Shown here: one piece after another, positions 1-9,262 of the stretch | How the letters are laid out: every line of letters starts with the position of its first letter | Position numbering within the stretch: the stretch's first letter is position 1 | Assembly (NCBI GenBank): GCA_017416735.1 | Contig: JAFQBF010000020.1 | Location: 1-64,000, forward strand | DNA: 64,000 nucleotides | Source: Bacteroidaceae bacterium | GTDB lineage: Bacteria; Bacteroidota; Bacteroidia; Bacteroidales; Bacteroidaceae | Reading direction: 5' to 3' | Translations under genes and position numbers: made by a program | The notes under the pieces: generated by a model | What the model saw: only the letters and a program-made list of their open reading frames with translations | What the model was told of the DNA's origin: nothing | The model's database searches: none

Positions 1-50
1 TGTAAAACTGGGTGTTTGTTTTGCAATCTGCTGATTTTCAGCGTTTGTTG

Positions 51-135
51 CGGAGAGAGAGGGATTCGAACCCCCGGTACCTCTCAGTACAACGGTTTTC
101 AAGACCGCCGCGATCGACCACTCTGCCATCTCTCC
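51..135 (-). tRNA. tRNA-Ser (anticodon UGA)
   Basis: Read on the minus strand this 85-nt segment folds as a class II tRNA. The 7-bp acceptor stem GGAGAGA (129-135) pairs with TCTCTCC (52-58), with G at 51 as discriminator. The T-arm contains GGTTCGAATCC. The anticodon loop CTTGAAA gives anticodon UGA (99-101), which reads UCA serine codons. A long variable arm, as expected for serine, lies between anticodon and T arms. CCA is not encoded. Confidence 0.96.
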
Positions 136-304
136 AAAACTTCCGTTGGGAAGTGCTTTTCTTCAAAAGCGCTGCAAAGGTACGGCTTTTTTTTGAATGT
201 GCAAGCGTTTGGGTGATTTTTTTTGTTTTAAGGCTTTTTTTTATCTTGAAACAACTCCTCACATTCTTTAATCTTTATTTAATAAATGGTGTCTTTAAAA
301 TACC

Positions 305-312
305 TATCTTTG
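305..312 (+). promoter_or_regulatory. Bacteroidales -7 box (TATCTTTG)
   Basis: TATCTTTG fits the Bacteroidales sigma-ABfr -7 consensus TAnnTTTG and lies about 84 nt before the small gene at 396. I see no convincing -33 TTTG, so this is a moderate call. Confidence 0.45.
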
Positions 313-395
313 CTTAAAAGAAAATGTGACGGAAACATTGAGACACGAAAGACGTTACTATTAAATGATTCAAAAACTAAAAAAGAACAAAGACT

Positions 396-602
396 ATGGA
401 CAAGAACAAGATGGCAGTCAATGCCGAGAAAGTAATGCATGTGATGAAGGCCGGGTATCGTTATACTTTAACCAAATTGCAGGAAATAACTGCATTCGGC
501 ACAACGGAGTTATGTATGGCGATGCTGGTGTTGATACGTGACAAAAGGGTGGAACAGTTCCAATGCGAGCAAGGTGTGTGCTATGTGTTGAGCAAGGCTT
601 GA
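396..602 (+). CDS. Small hypothetical protein, winged-helix-like
   Basis: A 68-residue basic protein of no family I can name. Residues about 10-62 (AEKVMHVMKAGYRYTLTKLQ ... ELCMAMLVLIRDKRVEQF) have the helix-helix-helix-strand rhythm of a small winged-helix DNA-binding domain, but that is inferred from the pattern only. It has no signal peptide or membrane segment. It stands alone on the plus strand, with a -7 box 84 nt upstream and a dispersed palindrome downstream. The ATG is preceded by an A-rich stretch, as is common in this group where Shine-Dalgarno sequences are weak. Confidence 0.7.
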   Translation: MDKNKMAVNAEKVMHVMKAGYRYTLTKLQEITAFGTTELCMAMLVLIRDKRVEQFQCEQGVCYVLSKA

Positions 603-663
603 ATGATGGGAACTAAAACATTTTGTCATTCAGACGACTAAGGGGAGGAAGACGTTTGTTGGA

Positions 664-715
664 CGAAGCGAAGAATTTCGGTAGCATTCACTTAATGTTT
701 CCGAGATTCTTCGCT
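664..715. repeat. Dispersed palindromic repeat, family A
   Basis: Arms GCGAAGAATTTCGG (668-681) and CCGAGATTCTTCGC (701-714) pair with one mismatch. The same GAGATTCTTCGC core recurs at 30501-30603 and, as a half element, inside a gene at 60721-60758. It is a REP-like intergenic element. Confidence 0.7.
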
Positions 716-776
716 AACTTTTCTGCCCCCAAATTGACACAGAAACCAGACTCTTTTGCTGGTGGAGTTGGATGTT

Positions 777-1358
777 TTATTTGATTTTCCTCAAAGCCTG
801 ATACACCGAGTGTCCCCAATATTGCTTCAGGGTGAATCCCAGTCCCTTTCCTGAGTTTGTCCATTGCTCGATGATATCGCGTGTCTTGGTGTTGAATATC
901 ACGAAGTGGTAGATGCCCACGTCCGTTTTCTTGTTCATCGACAGGCAGAAGATGACGATGCCGAATTTCTCGTCGAGTGAGCGGATCGGGAGTTTTTTTA
1001 CGGCATCGGCTATCTGACCTTCGGTAGGCATATAGTCGGGGTCTTCCGTCTTTATTTCGTCGGGATTGATGGCTTTATTGGCCTCGTTCACGGCTTGCAG
1101 GGAAATCACTTCGATGGGTATTTCCAGACGCTTGCCGATGTCGAACGTCTTTGCCTTGGAGATGAACAGCTCGTTGATGTCTTCATAGGTTATCCAATAT
1201 TGATAACCCGTTTCCTTGCCTCCATACACCTTGGCCAGCGTGTAGTCGATACCGAAGTTGGTCAGGGCAGTGATGCCTGATAAGTTGAACTTGTTTTGTG
1301 CAATCCCTGTCAGACACAAGAAGGTACATACGATGCATATCAATAATTTTCTATTCAT
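777..1358 (-). CDS. Hypothetical secreted/periplasmic protein
   Basis: A 193-residue protein I do not recognise. Residues 1-20 form a clear signal peptide (basic MNRK, hydrophobic LLICIVCTFLCLTG, then AQ). The mature part is mixed alpha/beta with many charged residues and no cysteine pairs or catalytic motif I can name. The C-terminal part (GFTLKQYWGHSVYQALRKIK) is basic and probably helical. It is a single gene on the minus strand, divergent from the His-rich protein and TonB receptor. The intergenic region carries -7 boxes in both directions, so shared control is possible but unproven. Confidence 0.75.
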   Translation of the reverse strand: MNRKLLICIVCTFLCLTGIAQNKFNLSGITALTNFGIDYTLAKVYGGKETGYQYWITYEDINELFISKAKTFDIGKRLEIPIEVISLQAVNEANKAINPDEIKTEDPDYMPTEGQIADAVKKLPIRSLDEKFGIVIFCLSMNKKTDVGIYHFVIFNTKTRDIIEQWTNSGKGLGFTLKQYWGHSVYQALRKIK

Positions 1359-1383
1359 AATCGTCTTTATTTTATTTGATACC

Positions 1384-1391
1384 CAAAATTA
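1384..1391 (-). promoter_or_regulatory. -7 box TAATTTTG for the 777-1358 gene
   Basis: On the minus strand this reads TAATTTTG, a match to TAnnTTTG, 25 nt before the start codon at 1358. No -33 TTTG is evident at the right distance. Confidence 0.45.
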
Positions 1392-1409
1392 GGTATTTTT
1401 ATTGATTGA

Positions 1410-1441
1410 TTTGTTTGATTAATGAAAAAAAACTACTTTTG
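1410..1441 (+). promoter_or_regulatory. Promoter of the His-rich protein / TonB receptor operon
   Basis: TTTG at 1410-1413 and TACTTTTG at 1434-1441 are separated by 20 bp. This is the Bacteroidales -33/-7 architecture, 20 nt before the start codon at 1462. Confidence 0.7.
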
Positions 1442-1461
1442 CACCCGTTTTTAAGCAAAAG

Positions 1462-1800
1462 ATGCCAAATAGAAGGTACATATTCATCCCCTTGATGCTG
1501 CTTACATTGTTCGTAGCATATCAGGCGAGCATTACGATGTTTGCCCATATCCACTATATCAATGGGGTAATGATTGTACACTCGCACCCTTCGGCCGATG
1601 ACCAGCACTCGCATACCGAGACGCAGATTGTAACGATGGCACAAGTCTCCAACTTCTTGGGGATGGAACCTACGTTCGTGACCATAGAGGAAATTAGCCT
1701 CTCTCTCTTCAAGACCTTGGAATACAAGCGCGAGTGCCGTTTCCTGTCCGATGCCTATCTGTCGGACGTAAGCCTGCGTGCCCCTCCCGTGTGTTGCTGA
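1462..1800 (+). CDS. His-rich small membrane-anchored/secreted protein
   Basis: A 112-residue protein with one hydrophobic N-terminal segment (about residues 6-26, IFIPLMLLTLFVAY) serving as signal anchor or signal peptide. A histidine cluster follows: H29, H31, H40, H42, H49 and H51 within 23 residues. It ends in PPVCC. It is 57 nt upstream of a TonB-dependent receptor and shares its promoter. The histidine cluster and the gene pairing suggest handling of a metal ion or metal chelate at the envelope; this is inference. I do not know a named family. Confidence 0.75.
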   Translation: MPNRRYIFIPLMLLTLFVAYQASITMFAHIHYINGVMIVHSHPSADDQHSHTETQIVTMAQVSNFLGMEPTFVTIEEISLSLFKTLEYKRECRFLSDAYLSDVSLRAPPVCC

Positions 1801-1857
1801 CCTTTTCGAGAGATTTAGAAAAAGAACAGTAACATTCAAATAACAACTTATCATTTA

Positions 1858-4212
1858 ATGAAGAAATATGTTTTGTTGCTTGCACTCATCGCTATGGGTG
1901 TGGCAACTAATGTACGTGCTGCCCAGCTGAAGCCCGTTGTAGAGGTGAATCCGGTGAAGCACGGAAACGTGATTCGTGGTCACGTAATCGAGAAAGATAC
2001 GGAAGAGCATTTGCCATACGCAACCATCCTGATTGTTGAGACAGGCGAGGGTACGGTGTCCGATGAGTCGGGACATTTCACTTTCAAGAAGATACCGGCA
2101 GGTACCTATACCCTGCGTGTACAGCTTTTGGGCTTTGTCACTCAGGAAAAGAAAGTGACCGTAAGCAAGGAATATACCACCGATGTACACATCGCCCTCG
2201 AGGAAGACAACATTATGCTGGAAGACGTGGTGGTGTCGGCCAACCGCAATGAGGTGAGCCGCAAGATGGCTCCCGTGGTGGTGAACGTGATGAGTGCCAA
2301 ACTCTTCGAGACGGTGAATTCTACCGACCTTGCCAAATCGCTCAATTTCCAAAGCGGTCTCCGTGTGGAGAACAGTTGTCAGAACTGTGCTTTCCCGCAG
2401 GTGCGCATCAACGGGTTGGAAGGCCCTTACTCGCAGATTCTCATCAATAGCCGTCCCATTATCAGCGCCCTTTCGGGTGTGTATGGATTGGAGCAGATTC
2501 CGACCAATATGATTGAACGTGTGGAGGTGGTGCGCGGGGGAGGTTCTGCCTTGTTCGGTGCCAATGCCGTGGGTGGTACCATCAACATCATCACCAAAGA
2601 CCCCATCAATAACTCATTCCAAGTGTCGAGTACGATGTCCTCCATCGGGGGAAAGACTTGGGAACAATACATGGGAGCCAATGCTTCGCTCGTTTCGAAA
2701 GACAATGTGTATGGCATCGCTGTGTATCAGAGCTACCGAAACCGTAATCCGCACGATGTGGATGGCGACAGCTTCTCGGAAATCGGTAAGCTTAATATGA
2801 ACACCTTTGGACTTCGTGCGTACTATCGCCCTACCCAATTCAGCCGATTGAACTTGGAATACCACACTACCAATGAATTTCGCCGAGGGGGTAACAAGTT
2901 CGACCTTGAGCCTTTCGAGAGCGACATTACCGAGCAGACCAAGCACGTCATCAATAGCGGAGGCTTGACTTACGACCTCTTCTGGCAGGAGTACAAGCAC
3001 AAGCTTTCGTTCTATGCATCGAGTCAGCACGTGGATAGAAACAGCTATTACGGCGCTCAGCAGGACCCGAATGCATACGGAAAGACCGATGACCTTACTT
3101 TCGTGGGCGGTGGTATGTATGTGGGCAATTTCGACAAGGTGCTCTTCTCGCCGGCTACCTTTACGGCAGGGTTGGAGTACCAGCATAACAAGATGCACGA
3201 TATGATGCCGGGCTACGGACGCGACCTCCATCAGAAGGTGCAGATTGCCAGTGCCTTTTTCCAGAATGAATGGAAGATGAATGATGTGACTCTCTTGGCA
3301 GGTTTCCGTCTCGACGACCATAACCTCATCGATAACCTCATCTTCAGCCCCCGTGTGAATATGCTCTACAAGCCCAGCGAAAGCTTCCAGGGACGACTGA
3401 CGTGGTCCACTGGTTTCCGCGCTCCGCAGGCTTACGACGAAGACCTCCACATCACAGCCGTAGGTGGCGAGGGGGTACTTATTCACTTGGCCGAAGGGTT
3501 GAAGCCCGAAAAGTCGAACTCGTTCAGTGGTTCAGTCGATTTGAGCGGACAGATAGGTCACTTCCAGACAAACCTCTTGATAGAAGGTTTCTACACCTCG
3601 CTGAAGGATGTCTTCTATTTGCAGAACGTGGGTGTGGATACCAACGGAAACACGCTTCAGGAGCGCCGCAACGGTTCGGGTGCCAAGGTGTATGGGGTAA
3701 ACATCGACGGGAAGATAGCCCACGGACGGGATGCTTCGTTGCAGGTGGGCTTCACCGTGCAGCGCAGCCGCTATGACGAACTGACTTATTGGAGTGAGGA
3801 CGAATCGGTGATGGGTACCAAGAATATGCCTCGTACACCGAATTGCTATGGTTATTTCACCTTCACGGCAGCTCCGTGGAAGAATTTCGACTTCTCGCTC
3901 TCGGGGGTCTATACAGGCCGTATGCACGTGCCTCACTTTGCTCCGACAGACGAGATTCCAGCCGGTTTCCCGTTCACGTACATCACGAAGGACGAGCTGG
4001 TTCATACGCCCGATTTCTTCGACTTCAACACGAAGCTGAATTACACGTTCGTGCTGAATGAGCACTTGAAGATTCAGTTGAATGGTGGTGTGCAGAATAT
4101 TTTCAATGCTTTCCAGAAGGATTTGGACAAGGGTACGTATCGTGATTCGGGCTATTTCTACGGCCCTACACAGCCACGTACGTTCTTCATAGGAATCAAG
4201 CTGTTTAATTAG
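1858..4212 (+). CDS. TonB-dependent outer-membrane receptor (CQNC type)
   Basis: A 784-residue outer-membrane active transporter. Signal peptide at residues 1-22 (MKKYVLLLALIAMGVATNVRA). A carboxypeptidase-regulatory-like beta-sandwich follows at about 38-115 (HVIEKDTEEHLPYATI). The plug domain lies at about 120-245 with INGLEGPYSQILINSRP and VEVVRGGGSALFGANAVGGT, and the remainder is a 22-strand barrel ending in the typical aromatic F-x-G-I-K-L-F-N strand. Residues 174-177 are CQNC in the plug, unusual for SusC-type glycan receptors. No SusD partner follows. With the His-rich protein upstream, import of a metal or metal complex is more likely than glycan import, but the substrate is unproven. 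It is closed by a strong terminator. Confidence 0.93.
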   Translation: MKKYVLLLALIAMGVATNVRAAQLKPVVEVNPVKHGNVIRGHVIEKDTEEHLPYATILIVETGEGTVSDESGHFTFKKIPAGTYTLRVQLLGFVTQEKKVTVSKEYTTDVHIALEEDNIMLEDVVVSANRNEVSRKMAPVVVNVMSAKLFETVNSTDLAKSLNFQSGLRVENSCQNCAFPQVRINGLEGPYSQILINSRPIISALSGVYGLEQIPTNMIERVEVVRGGGSALFGANAVGGTINIITKDPINNSFQVSSTMSSIGGKTWEQYMGANASLVSKDNVYGIAVYQSYRNRNPHDVDGDSFSEIGKLNMNTFGLRAYYRPTQFSRLNLEYHTTNEFRRGGNKFDLEPFESDITEQTKHVINSGGLTYDLFWQEYKHKLSFYASSQHVDRNSYYGAQQDPNAYGKTDDLTFVGGGMYVGNFDKVLFSPATFTAGLEYQHNKMHDMMPGYGRDLHQKVQIASAFFQNEWKMNDVTLLAGFRLDDHNLIDNLIFSPRVNMLYKPSESFQGRLTWSTGFRAPQAYDEDLHITAVGGEGVLIHLAEGLKPEKSNSFSGSVDLSGQIGHFQTNLLIEGFYTSLKDVFYLQNVGVDTNGNTLQERRNGSGAKVYGVNIDGKIAHGRDASLQVGFTVQRSRYDELTYWSEDESVMGTKNMPRTPNCYGYFTFTAAPWKNFDFSLSGVYTGRMHVPHFAPTDEIPAGFPFTYITKDELVHTPDFFDFNTKLNYTFVLNEHLKIQLNGGVQNIFNAFQKDLDKGTYRDSGYFYGPTQPRTFFIGIKLFN

Positions 4213-4218
4213 CTGATT

Positions 4219-4286
4219 TTACCTGGTTTCATCAGGTAATAGTTTTTTAAGGGTGGGGTTGTGCCTATGGGTACAGCCCCTTTTTT
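4219..4286 (+). terminator. Double hairpin terminator after the receptor
   Basis: A first perfect stem TTACCTG/CAGGTAA (4219-4239) is followed by an 11-bp stem with GGGGTTGTGCC against GGTACAGCCCC (4255-4280) and a T6 run. It is a textbook intrinsic terminator separating the receptor operon from polysaccharide cluster 1. Confidence 0.92.
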
Positions 4287-4365
4287 ATTTTCGCCGTCGC
4301 GTGTGAAATTTTTGCCGTGGCAAGACAACGTGTGAACAATCGTCCTCTCGGTGCGTTCTTAGGAT

Positions 4366-5874
4366 ATGAACGAACTGAAATCCGGGGCGGCGCTCAACTA
4401 TGCCGTCATTCTCCTGAACATCATTGTAGGCCTGCTATACACTCCCTATATGCTCCGCGCATTGGGGCAAAGCGAGTATGGTATGTATTCGCTGGTAGCC
4501 TCCGTTATCTCGTGCCTCACTGTGCTCGACCTTGGGTTAGGCAATGCCGTGGTTCGCTATACGGCGCACTTTCGTGCCGATGGTAGAGCAGCCGAAATAC
4601 CCCGTTTGCTGGGTATGTTCCTCGCTATGTATATAGGTGTAGGGGTACTGTCGATGGTTTGCGGAGGGGTGCTGTATGTGAATTTCGATGGGTGGTTTGC
4701 TGCATCCATGACTCCTTTGGAGTTGCACGACGCACGCCTGATGCTTCTCTTGCTGGTGGCCAACGTGGCCTTTACCTTTCCCATGAGTGTTTTCGGCTCC
4801 GTACTTACGGCTTACGAGCGTTTCGTTTTTCCCCGGGTGCTTCAGATAGCCCGTATCGTGCTGAGTACCGTCTTTATGGTGGTACTGCTTTCGTTGGGCT
4901 TCAAGGCACTTGCGTTGGTAGTAGTACAGACACTGTTCAATGTGGCGGTACTCTGTGCGCAGATGGTGTATGCACGCAGTCACCTGGGGGTAAGAATCCG
5001 CTTCCGTGGCTTCGACAAGGAGCTGTTGAGGCAGGTCGCCGTCTATTCCTTCTGGGTGTTCCTCAGTGTGGTGATGGACCGCATTTATTGGAGTACGGGA
5101 CAGATGGTGCTGGCCTTTTATGATGGCACGGCACAAGTGGCGGTCTTTGCCGTGGCCATTCAGCTGAGTTTGCTGTATATGACCTTCTCCACGGCTATCA
5201 GCGGCGTGTTCCTACCTCGACTTACTACTATGGTGGCGCAGTGTGCTTCGGATGACGAAATGTCACGCCTCTTCCTCCGCACGGGACGTATCCAGTATAT
5301 GGTGATGGCGCTGGTTCTCTCGGGCTTCGTTGTCTTCGGGCGTAGCTTCGTGTATCTGTGGGCAGGTACCGGATATGACGATACCTACCTTATCACCCTC
5401 ATTTTCTTCTTCGCTCTTACCATACCGATGATTCAGAACGTGGGTATCGGTATTCTTCAGGCTCGTAATCGGTTGAAATTCCGTTCTTTGCTTTATTTGC
5501 TGATAGCCTCTATAAGCCTCTTGATGCAATTTCTTCTGGCGCCCCGATACGGGGGTGTGGGCGTGGCATGCGCCATTGCGGGAGCATTGCTTGTGGGGCA
5601 GGGTGTGGCCATGAACCTATATTATCACTATCGTCAGAAACTTGATATACAGGCATTTTGGCGTTCCATTGGGCGGATGTCTGTCGTACCCCTGCTGATG
5701 TCCATAGGTGCCACTCTTTCGTTACTTCGTGTAAGTCTTTCTACGTGGGGCGGACTGTGTTTGGCAATCTGTGTGTACTTGTGCGTCTATGTGCCGTTGT
5801 TCTGGCGATGGTCGATGAACGGTGAAGAACGTGCTGCTGTACGTGCCATAATTCGAAAAAGATTACCAATATGA
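4366..5874 (+). CDS. Oligosaccharide flippase, Wzx/MATE-like
   Basis: A 502-residue integral membrane protein with about 12-14 hydrophobic segments spread along its whole length. The N-terminus (LNYAVILLNIIVGLLYTPYM then LGQSEYGMYSL) is characteristic of the polysaccharide_synt/Wzx family. These proteins move undecaprenyl-diphosphate-linked repeat units across the inner membrane. It is the first gene of the plus-strand cluster 1 operon. Its stop overlaps the next start by ATGA, which supports co-transcription and coupling. The start codon at 4366 is preceded by AGGAT. Confidence 0.92.
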   Translation: MNELKSGAALNYAVILLNIIVGLLYTPYMLRALGQSEYGMYSLVASVISCLTVLDLGLGNAVVRYTAHFRADGRAAEIPRLLGMFLAMYIGVGVLSMVCGGVLYVNFDGWFAASMTPLELHDARLMLLLLVANVAFTFPMSVFGSVLTAYERFVFPRVLQIARIVLSTVFMVVLLSLGFKALALVVVQTLFNVAVLCAQMVYARSHLGVRIRFRGFDKELLRQVAVYSFWVFLSVVMDRIYWSTGQMVLAFYDGTAQVAVFAVAIQLSLLYMTFSTAISGVFLPRLTTMVAQCASDDEMSRLFLRTGRIQYMVMALVLSGFVVFGRSFVYLWAGTGYDDTYLITLIFFFALTIPMIQNVGIGILQARNRLKFRSLLYLLIASISLLMQFLLAPRYGGVGVACAIAGALLVGQGVAMNLYYHYRQKLDIQAFWRSIGRMSVVPLLMSIGATLSLLRVSLSTWGGLCLAICVYLCVYVPLFWRWSMNGEERAAVRAIIRKRLPI

Positions 5875-7004
5875 TACGAATCAACGACAAGAAAGACTGT
5901 ACAGGTTGTCATGCGTGTGCATCGGCATGTCCTACAAAGTGCATCACTCTAAACGCTGATACGCAGGGCTTTCACTATCCAGAGGTAGAGGAAGAGCGGT
6001 GCATCGCTTGCGGAAGGTGCGAGCGTACGTGTCCTGTGCTCCATCCTTATGAAGCACATCATCCCATTGCGGTATATGCCTCGAAGAATGCCGATGAAGA
6101 GGTACGGATGCAAAGCTCCTCCGGAGGCCTGTTCACACCCTTGGCAGAAGAAATCCTGGGCAGGGGAGGAGTGGTTTTCGGCGCTCGTTTCGATGACTCC
6201 TGGAGGGTTGTTCATGATTATGTGGAGACGGTCGAGGCACTGTCCTCCCTACGGGGGACGAAGTATGTGCAGAGCTACATAGGAGACACCTTTGTGCAAG
6301 TCAGAAACTTCCTGAAACAAGACCGCTGGGTGCTGTTTACGGGCACTCCTTGCCAAGTGGCAGGCTTGAAGCACTACTTGCATCGCGATTACGGAAGGCT
6401 GCTTACCGTTGAGGTAGTATGTCACGGAGTACCAAGTCCTCTGGTATGGAACACGTATCTGAATGAAATAACCACAAAGGATGAACGAATCATCCGTGTG
6501 GAGATGCGCCATAAATCGACCGGATGGAGTGCTTACTCCATGCAAATAGCCTCTACACGCGGTATGCTGTACAACGGGAAGGCACGTCACAATGTCTATT
6601 CACGCGGTTTCCTGGCCGATTTCTATCTGCGTCCTTCGTGTCATGCTTGCCCTGCCAAGCAAGGAAGGAGCGGTGCCGACATCACGCTTGGAGATTATTG
6701 GGGCATCCGTACCCTGCACCCATCGATGGACGATGACCGTGGTGTAAGTCTGGTGGCCATCCATACGGAAAAGGGAATGAACTTCTTCGGGGCCTTGCAC
6801 GTTATTTCCAAGGAGACCACCTATGCGCAAGCCCTGCAACTGAATCCTGCTCTTTCAAGGAGTGCCCCTCAAAACCCTCTGCGCGAAGAGTTCTGGAGGC
6901 GTTTCCCTCGCGAAGGCATGAAGGCAGTGCACAGGCTGTGGTGGAAAAAACGTTTCATGCGCCTTTGGAGCATCGTGAAAAAACTGAAAACACCAAAAAC
7001 ATAA
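5871..7004 (+). CDS. Ferredoxin-domain F420 hydrogenase/dehydrogenase beta-subunit-like protein
   Basis: A 377-residue iron-sulfur protein. Two 4Fe-4S ferredoxin motifs are visible near the N-terminus: CTGCHACASACPTKC (residues about 10-24) and CIACGRCERTCP (about 43-55). The FrhB/coenzyme F420 hydrogenase beta N and C domains follow (FTGTPCQVAGLKHYL, VVCHGVPSPLVW, then the Cys-containing CHACPAKQGRSGADITLGDYWG). In Bacteroidetes polysaccharide loci such proteins sit next to pyruvyl transferases, as here. The exact reaction in glycan synthesis is not established. ATGA overlap with the flippase, 4-nt gap to the pyruvyl transferase. Confidence 0.9.
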   Translation: MIRINDKKDCTGCHACASACPTKCITLNADTQGFHYPEVEEERCIACGRCERTCPVLHPYEAHHPIAVYASKNADEEVRMQSSSGGLFTPLAEEILGRGGVVFGARFDDSWRVVHDYVETVEALSSLRGTKYVQSYIGDTFVQVRNFLKQDRWVLFTGTPCQVAGLKHYLHRDYGRLLTVEVVCHGVPSPLVWNTYLNEITTKDERIIRVEMRHKSTGWSAYSMQIASTRGMLYNGKARHNVYSRGFLADFYLRPSCHACPAKQGRSGADITLGDYWGIRTLHPSMDDDRGVSLVAIHTEKGMNFFGALHVISKETTYAQALQLNPALSRSAPQNPLREEFWRRFPREGMKAVHRLWWKKRFMRLWSIVKKLKTPKT

Positions 7005-7008
7005 ACAA

Positions 7009-8088
7009 ATGAAAATAGGAATACTCACCTTTCACTGGGCACAAAACTACGGAGCCGTATTGCAATGCTATGCCCTGAAAAGCAAGCTCGAGGAGTTGGG
7101 CCATCAAGTGTACATCATCGATCGTGTGCCCCAATACCAAGGCATCCTCCGCGATGTGTATCATCGTGTCTCATTTAAACACTTCTGGTCGTGGTGGAAG
7201 TTCCGCCACTTCAATCGCGAATATCTGATACCTAAAACAAGGAGATACCCCACCATGGAGGCACTTGCTCTTCACTTTGCTTCCGAAAAGTTGGATGCCG
7301 TTGTGGTAGGCAGCGACCAGGTATGGCGATGGGGTATGATGGGATACAATTATTTCCTTGATTTCGTGGATGCTAAGACTACGCGCAAGTATGCTTATGC
7401 AGCCTCATTCGGTCTTTCGCATTGGACCGACAATGGCCTCAGTACGGCGCAAGTGGCACGATTGTTGGCCGATTTCTCTGACATATCGGTGCGCGAACGT
7501 TCGGGTGTTACCCTCTGCAAGCGTATCTTTGGGGTGGAGGCTACGCAAGTCATTGACCCTACTTTGCTTTATGATGCTGATTTCTATGAGGAGCGTCTTT
7601 TGAAGGATTTTCCCCGCAAGAAAGGTATCCAAGTAGTATCGTGTATTCTTGGCAAAGAAAATCAGGAGCAATGCAAGAAAATCTCCTGGTGGGCAGATGA
7701 ACACGGCTTGTCTTACATCGAATTGTATCACACTTCGTGTACGTTTCCTGACTTGATTCAAAGCGAGGTAAGATGTCTGCATCTGTCTGTGCAAGAGTGG
7801 CTTGAACATATCCGAAGTGCAGAATATGTGGTGACCAATTCCTTCCATTGCACGGTGTTCTCCATTCTTTTCCGCAAGAAATTCGTGGTGCTCGACAATT
7901 ATAGCGGAGGCACGGATCGCATCCGTACCTTGCTGGATGCCTTGCAGTTGGGTGATAGGTTTTTGCCGTCAATGTCGGGTTTCAACTTTCTACGCGAGAA
8001 ACTCGATACGGGGATTGATTATCCGGCTGTCGAGGAGCGCCTGCGGGTATGCAGAAAGGACTCGTTGTCATTCTTGAAACGTATTTAA
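7009..8088 (+). CDS. Polysaccharide pyruvyl transferase family protein
   Basis: A 359-residue soluble protein starting with ILTFHWAQNYGAVLQCYALK, the family signature of the polysaccharide pyruvyl transferases (WcaK/CsaB fold, GT-B-like). Further family motifs are VVGSDQVWRW (about residues 103-112), the SVRERSG segment, and TNSFHCTVFSILF near the C-terminus. It probably adds a ketal-linked pyruvate or a related group to a repeat-unit sugar. It is paired with the Fe-S protein just upstream, a recurrent arrangement in this group. No membrane segments. Confidence 0.9.
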   Translation: MKIGILTFHWAQNYGAVLQCYALKSKLEELGHQVYIIDRVPQYQGILRDVYHRVSFKHFWSWWKFRHFNREYLIPKTRRYPTMEALALHFASEKLDAVVVGSDQVWRWGMMGYNYFLDFVDAKTTRKYAYAASFGLSHWTDNGLSTAQVARLLADFSDISVRERSGVTLCKRIFGVEATQVIDPTLLYDADFYEERLLKDFPRKKGIQVVSCILGKENQEQCKKISWWADEHGLSYIELYHTSCTFPDLIQSEVRCLHLSVQEWLEHIRSAEYVVTNSFHCTVFSILFRKKFVVLDNYSGGTDRIRTLLDALQLGDRFLPSMSGFNFLREKLDTGIDYPAVEERLRVCRKDSLSFLKRI

Positions 8089-8101
8089 GAAAGGGGAGAC
8101 T

Positions 8102-9262
8102 ATGCCGGTATTCGCCTTACTTTTCGTGTGGTGTCCCTTGTTGGGTATCGGGACTTATGCGCTATGGCTGACTCGTCAGGAGGAAATTTCCATAGGACGT
8201 TTGTGGGCATTGGCCGCGATGCTTTCCTTGTACTTGGGTTTCTTGGGCGCTACGAAGGAACTCTTGGGAGATTTCCTGACGTACAACCAGTATTTCATGG
8301 AGGTGCCTCGCCATACGTTTCCTTCGTACTTGGCTATGTTTGGCAAGGAGCCCTTGTTTTATGGCTTCACATACGTGGCCTATTGGCTGTTTTTAGGCAA
8401 TTGGAAGCTGTATGTCATCCTCCTTACCACGATGAATTACCTGTTGCTTTCGTATGCCGTCCTGCGTGTGGGGCTTCGCCTCAGAGCTTCCATCGACAAT
8501 GTGGTGCTGGCGCTCTTCTTCATGACCTTCTTCTTTCAGGAGTTTGCGGCCATCGGCAATATGCTTCGTCAAGGCTTGGCGCAATCCGTCACTTTGGCAT
8601 TTCTTGTGAGGTGGCACGTGGATGGCAAGCGCTCGTGGTGGTTGGCTTTGTGTGCCTTGGGCATTCATACCTCATGCCTGCCTGTCTTGGGGATAGGACT
8701 GTTGCCTGTAATCCATCGTAAGCTTACGCCCTTGCTGATGACTCGTTTGTCGTTGATAGTCATAGGGTTGGGTGCGTGCTTTTTCTTTATGGAAGATTAT
8801 CTTGCGCACTTGCCTTTCATTGGCTACATATTCGATCGTGCAGGCGAGGGATCCAAACTTTTAGGGGCTGATGCCTGGCAAACGGAAGTAGGTCTTCAAC
8901 CTCCCATGATAGCCTTGATGGCTCTGCAAGCGATGATGATTTTCTCCATCTACCGTCGCGAGGAAGGCACGGAGTTCTTCGTCTTTGCCAACTTGACACT
9001 CATCCTTTTGTTGATGATGGTGGTATGCGAGGTCTTCGGCATGTACTATCTTCAGATGCGTTACTTCTTTTACCTCTATGCGTTTCAGAACGTCCTCTTC
9101 CTCTGTTGGTTACACGGATGTAGCCTCTTGAAGGGCGAGATGTCGAAACAACTGCTGGCAATCTGCTTGATGGCTTATTTCTTCTACGAACTTTCGCACG
9201 GCATGTTCCGTTATGTGTCCGTGATGGAAGCCATTGTTTACCCTTTACCGATGTATATATGA
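8102..9262 (+). CDS. EpsG-family polysaccharide polymerase (Wzy-like)
   Basis: A 386-residue polytopic membrane protein with about 10 hydrophobic segments. The family signatures visible are the LRQGLAQSVTLAFLV segment (around residue 160), with the N-M-L-R-Q-G pattern typical of EpsG proteins, and a following HTSCLPVLGIGLL. It is the candidate polymerase of cluster 1, acting at the periplasmic face of the inner membrane. The ATG lies 13 nt after the preceding stop, with a GGGGA ribosome-binding sequence just upstream. ATGA overlap with the next glycosyltransferase. Confidence 0.87.
   Translation: MPVFALLFVWCPLLGIGTYALWLTRQEEISIGRLWALAAMLSLYLGFLGATKELLGDFLTYNQYFMEVPRHTFPSYLAMFGKEPLFYGFTYVAYWLFLGNWKLYVILLTTMNYLLLSYAVLRVGLRLRASIDNVVLALFFMTFFFQEFAAIGNMLRQGLAQSVTLAFLVRWHVDGKRSWWLALCALGIHTSCLPVLGIGLLPVIHRKLTPLLMTRLSLIVIGLGACFFFMEDYLAHLPFIGYIFDRAGEGSKLLGADAWQTEVGLQPPMIALMALQAMMIFSIYRREEGTEFFVFANLTLILLLMMVVCEVFGMYYLQMRYFFYLYAFQNVLFLCWLHGCSLLKGEMSKQLLAICLMAYFFYELSHGMFRYVSVMEAIVYPLPMYI

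Noticed and set aside
38..262. Minus-strand frame over the tRNA
   Set aside because: It translates the tRNA-Ser gene itself.
2614..3486. 290-codon open frame antisense to the TonB receptor
   Set aside because: It mirrors the codon usage of the receptor gene, has no recognisable domain and no promoter; the receptor is certain.
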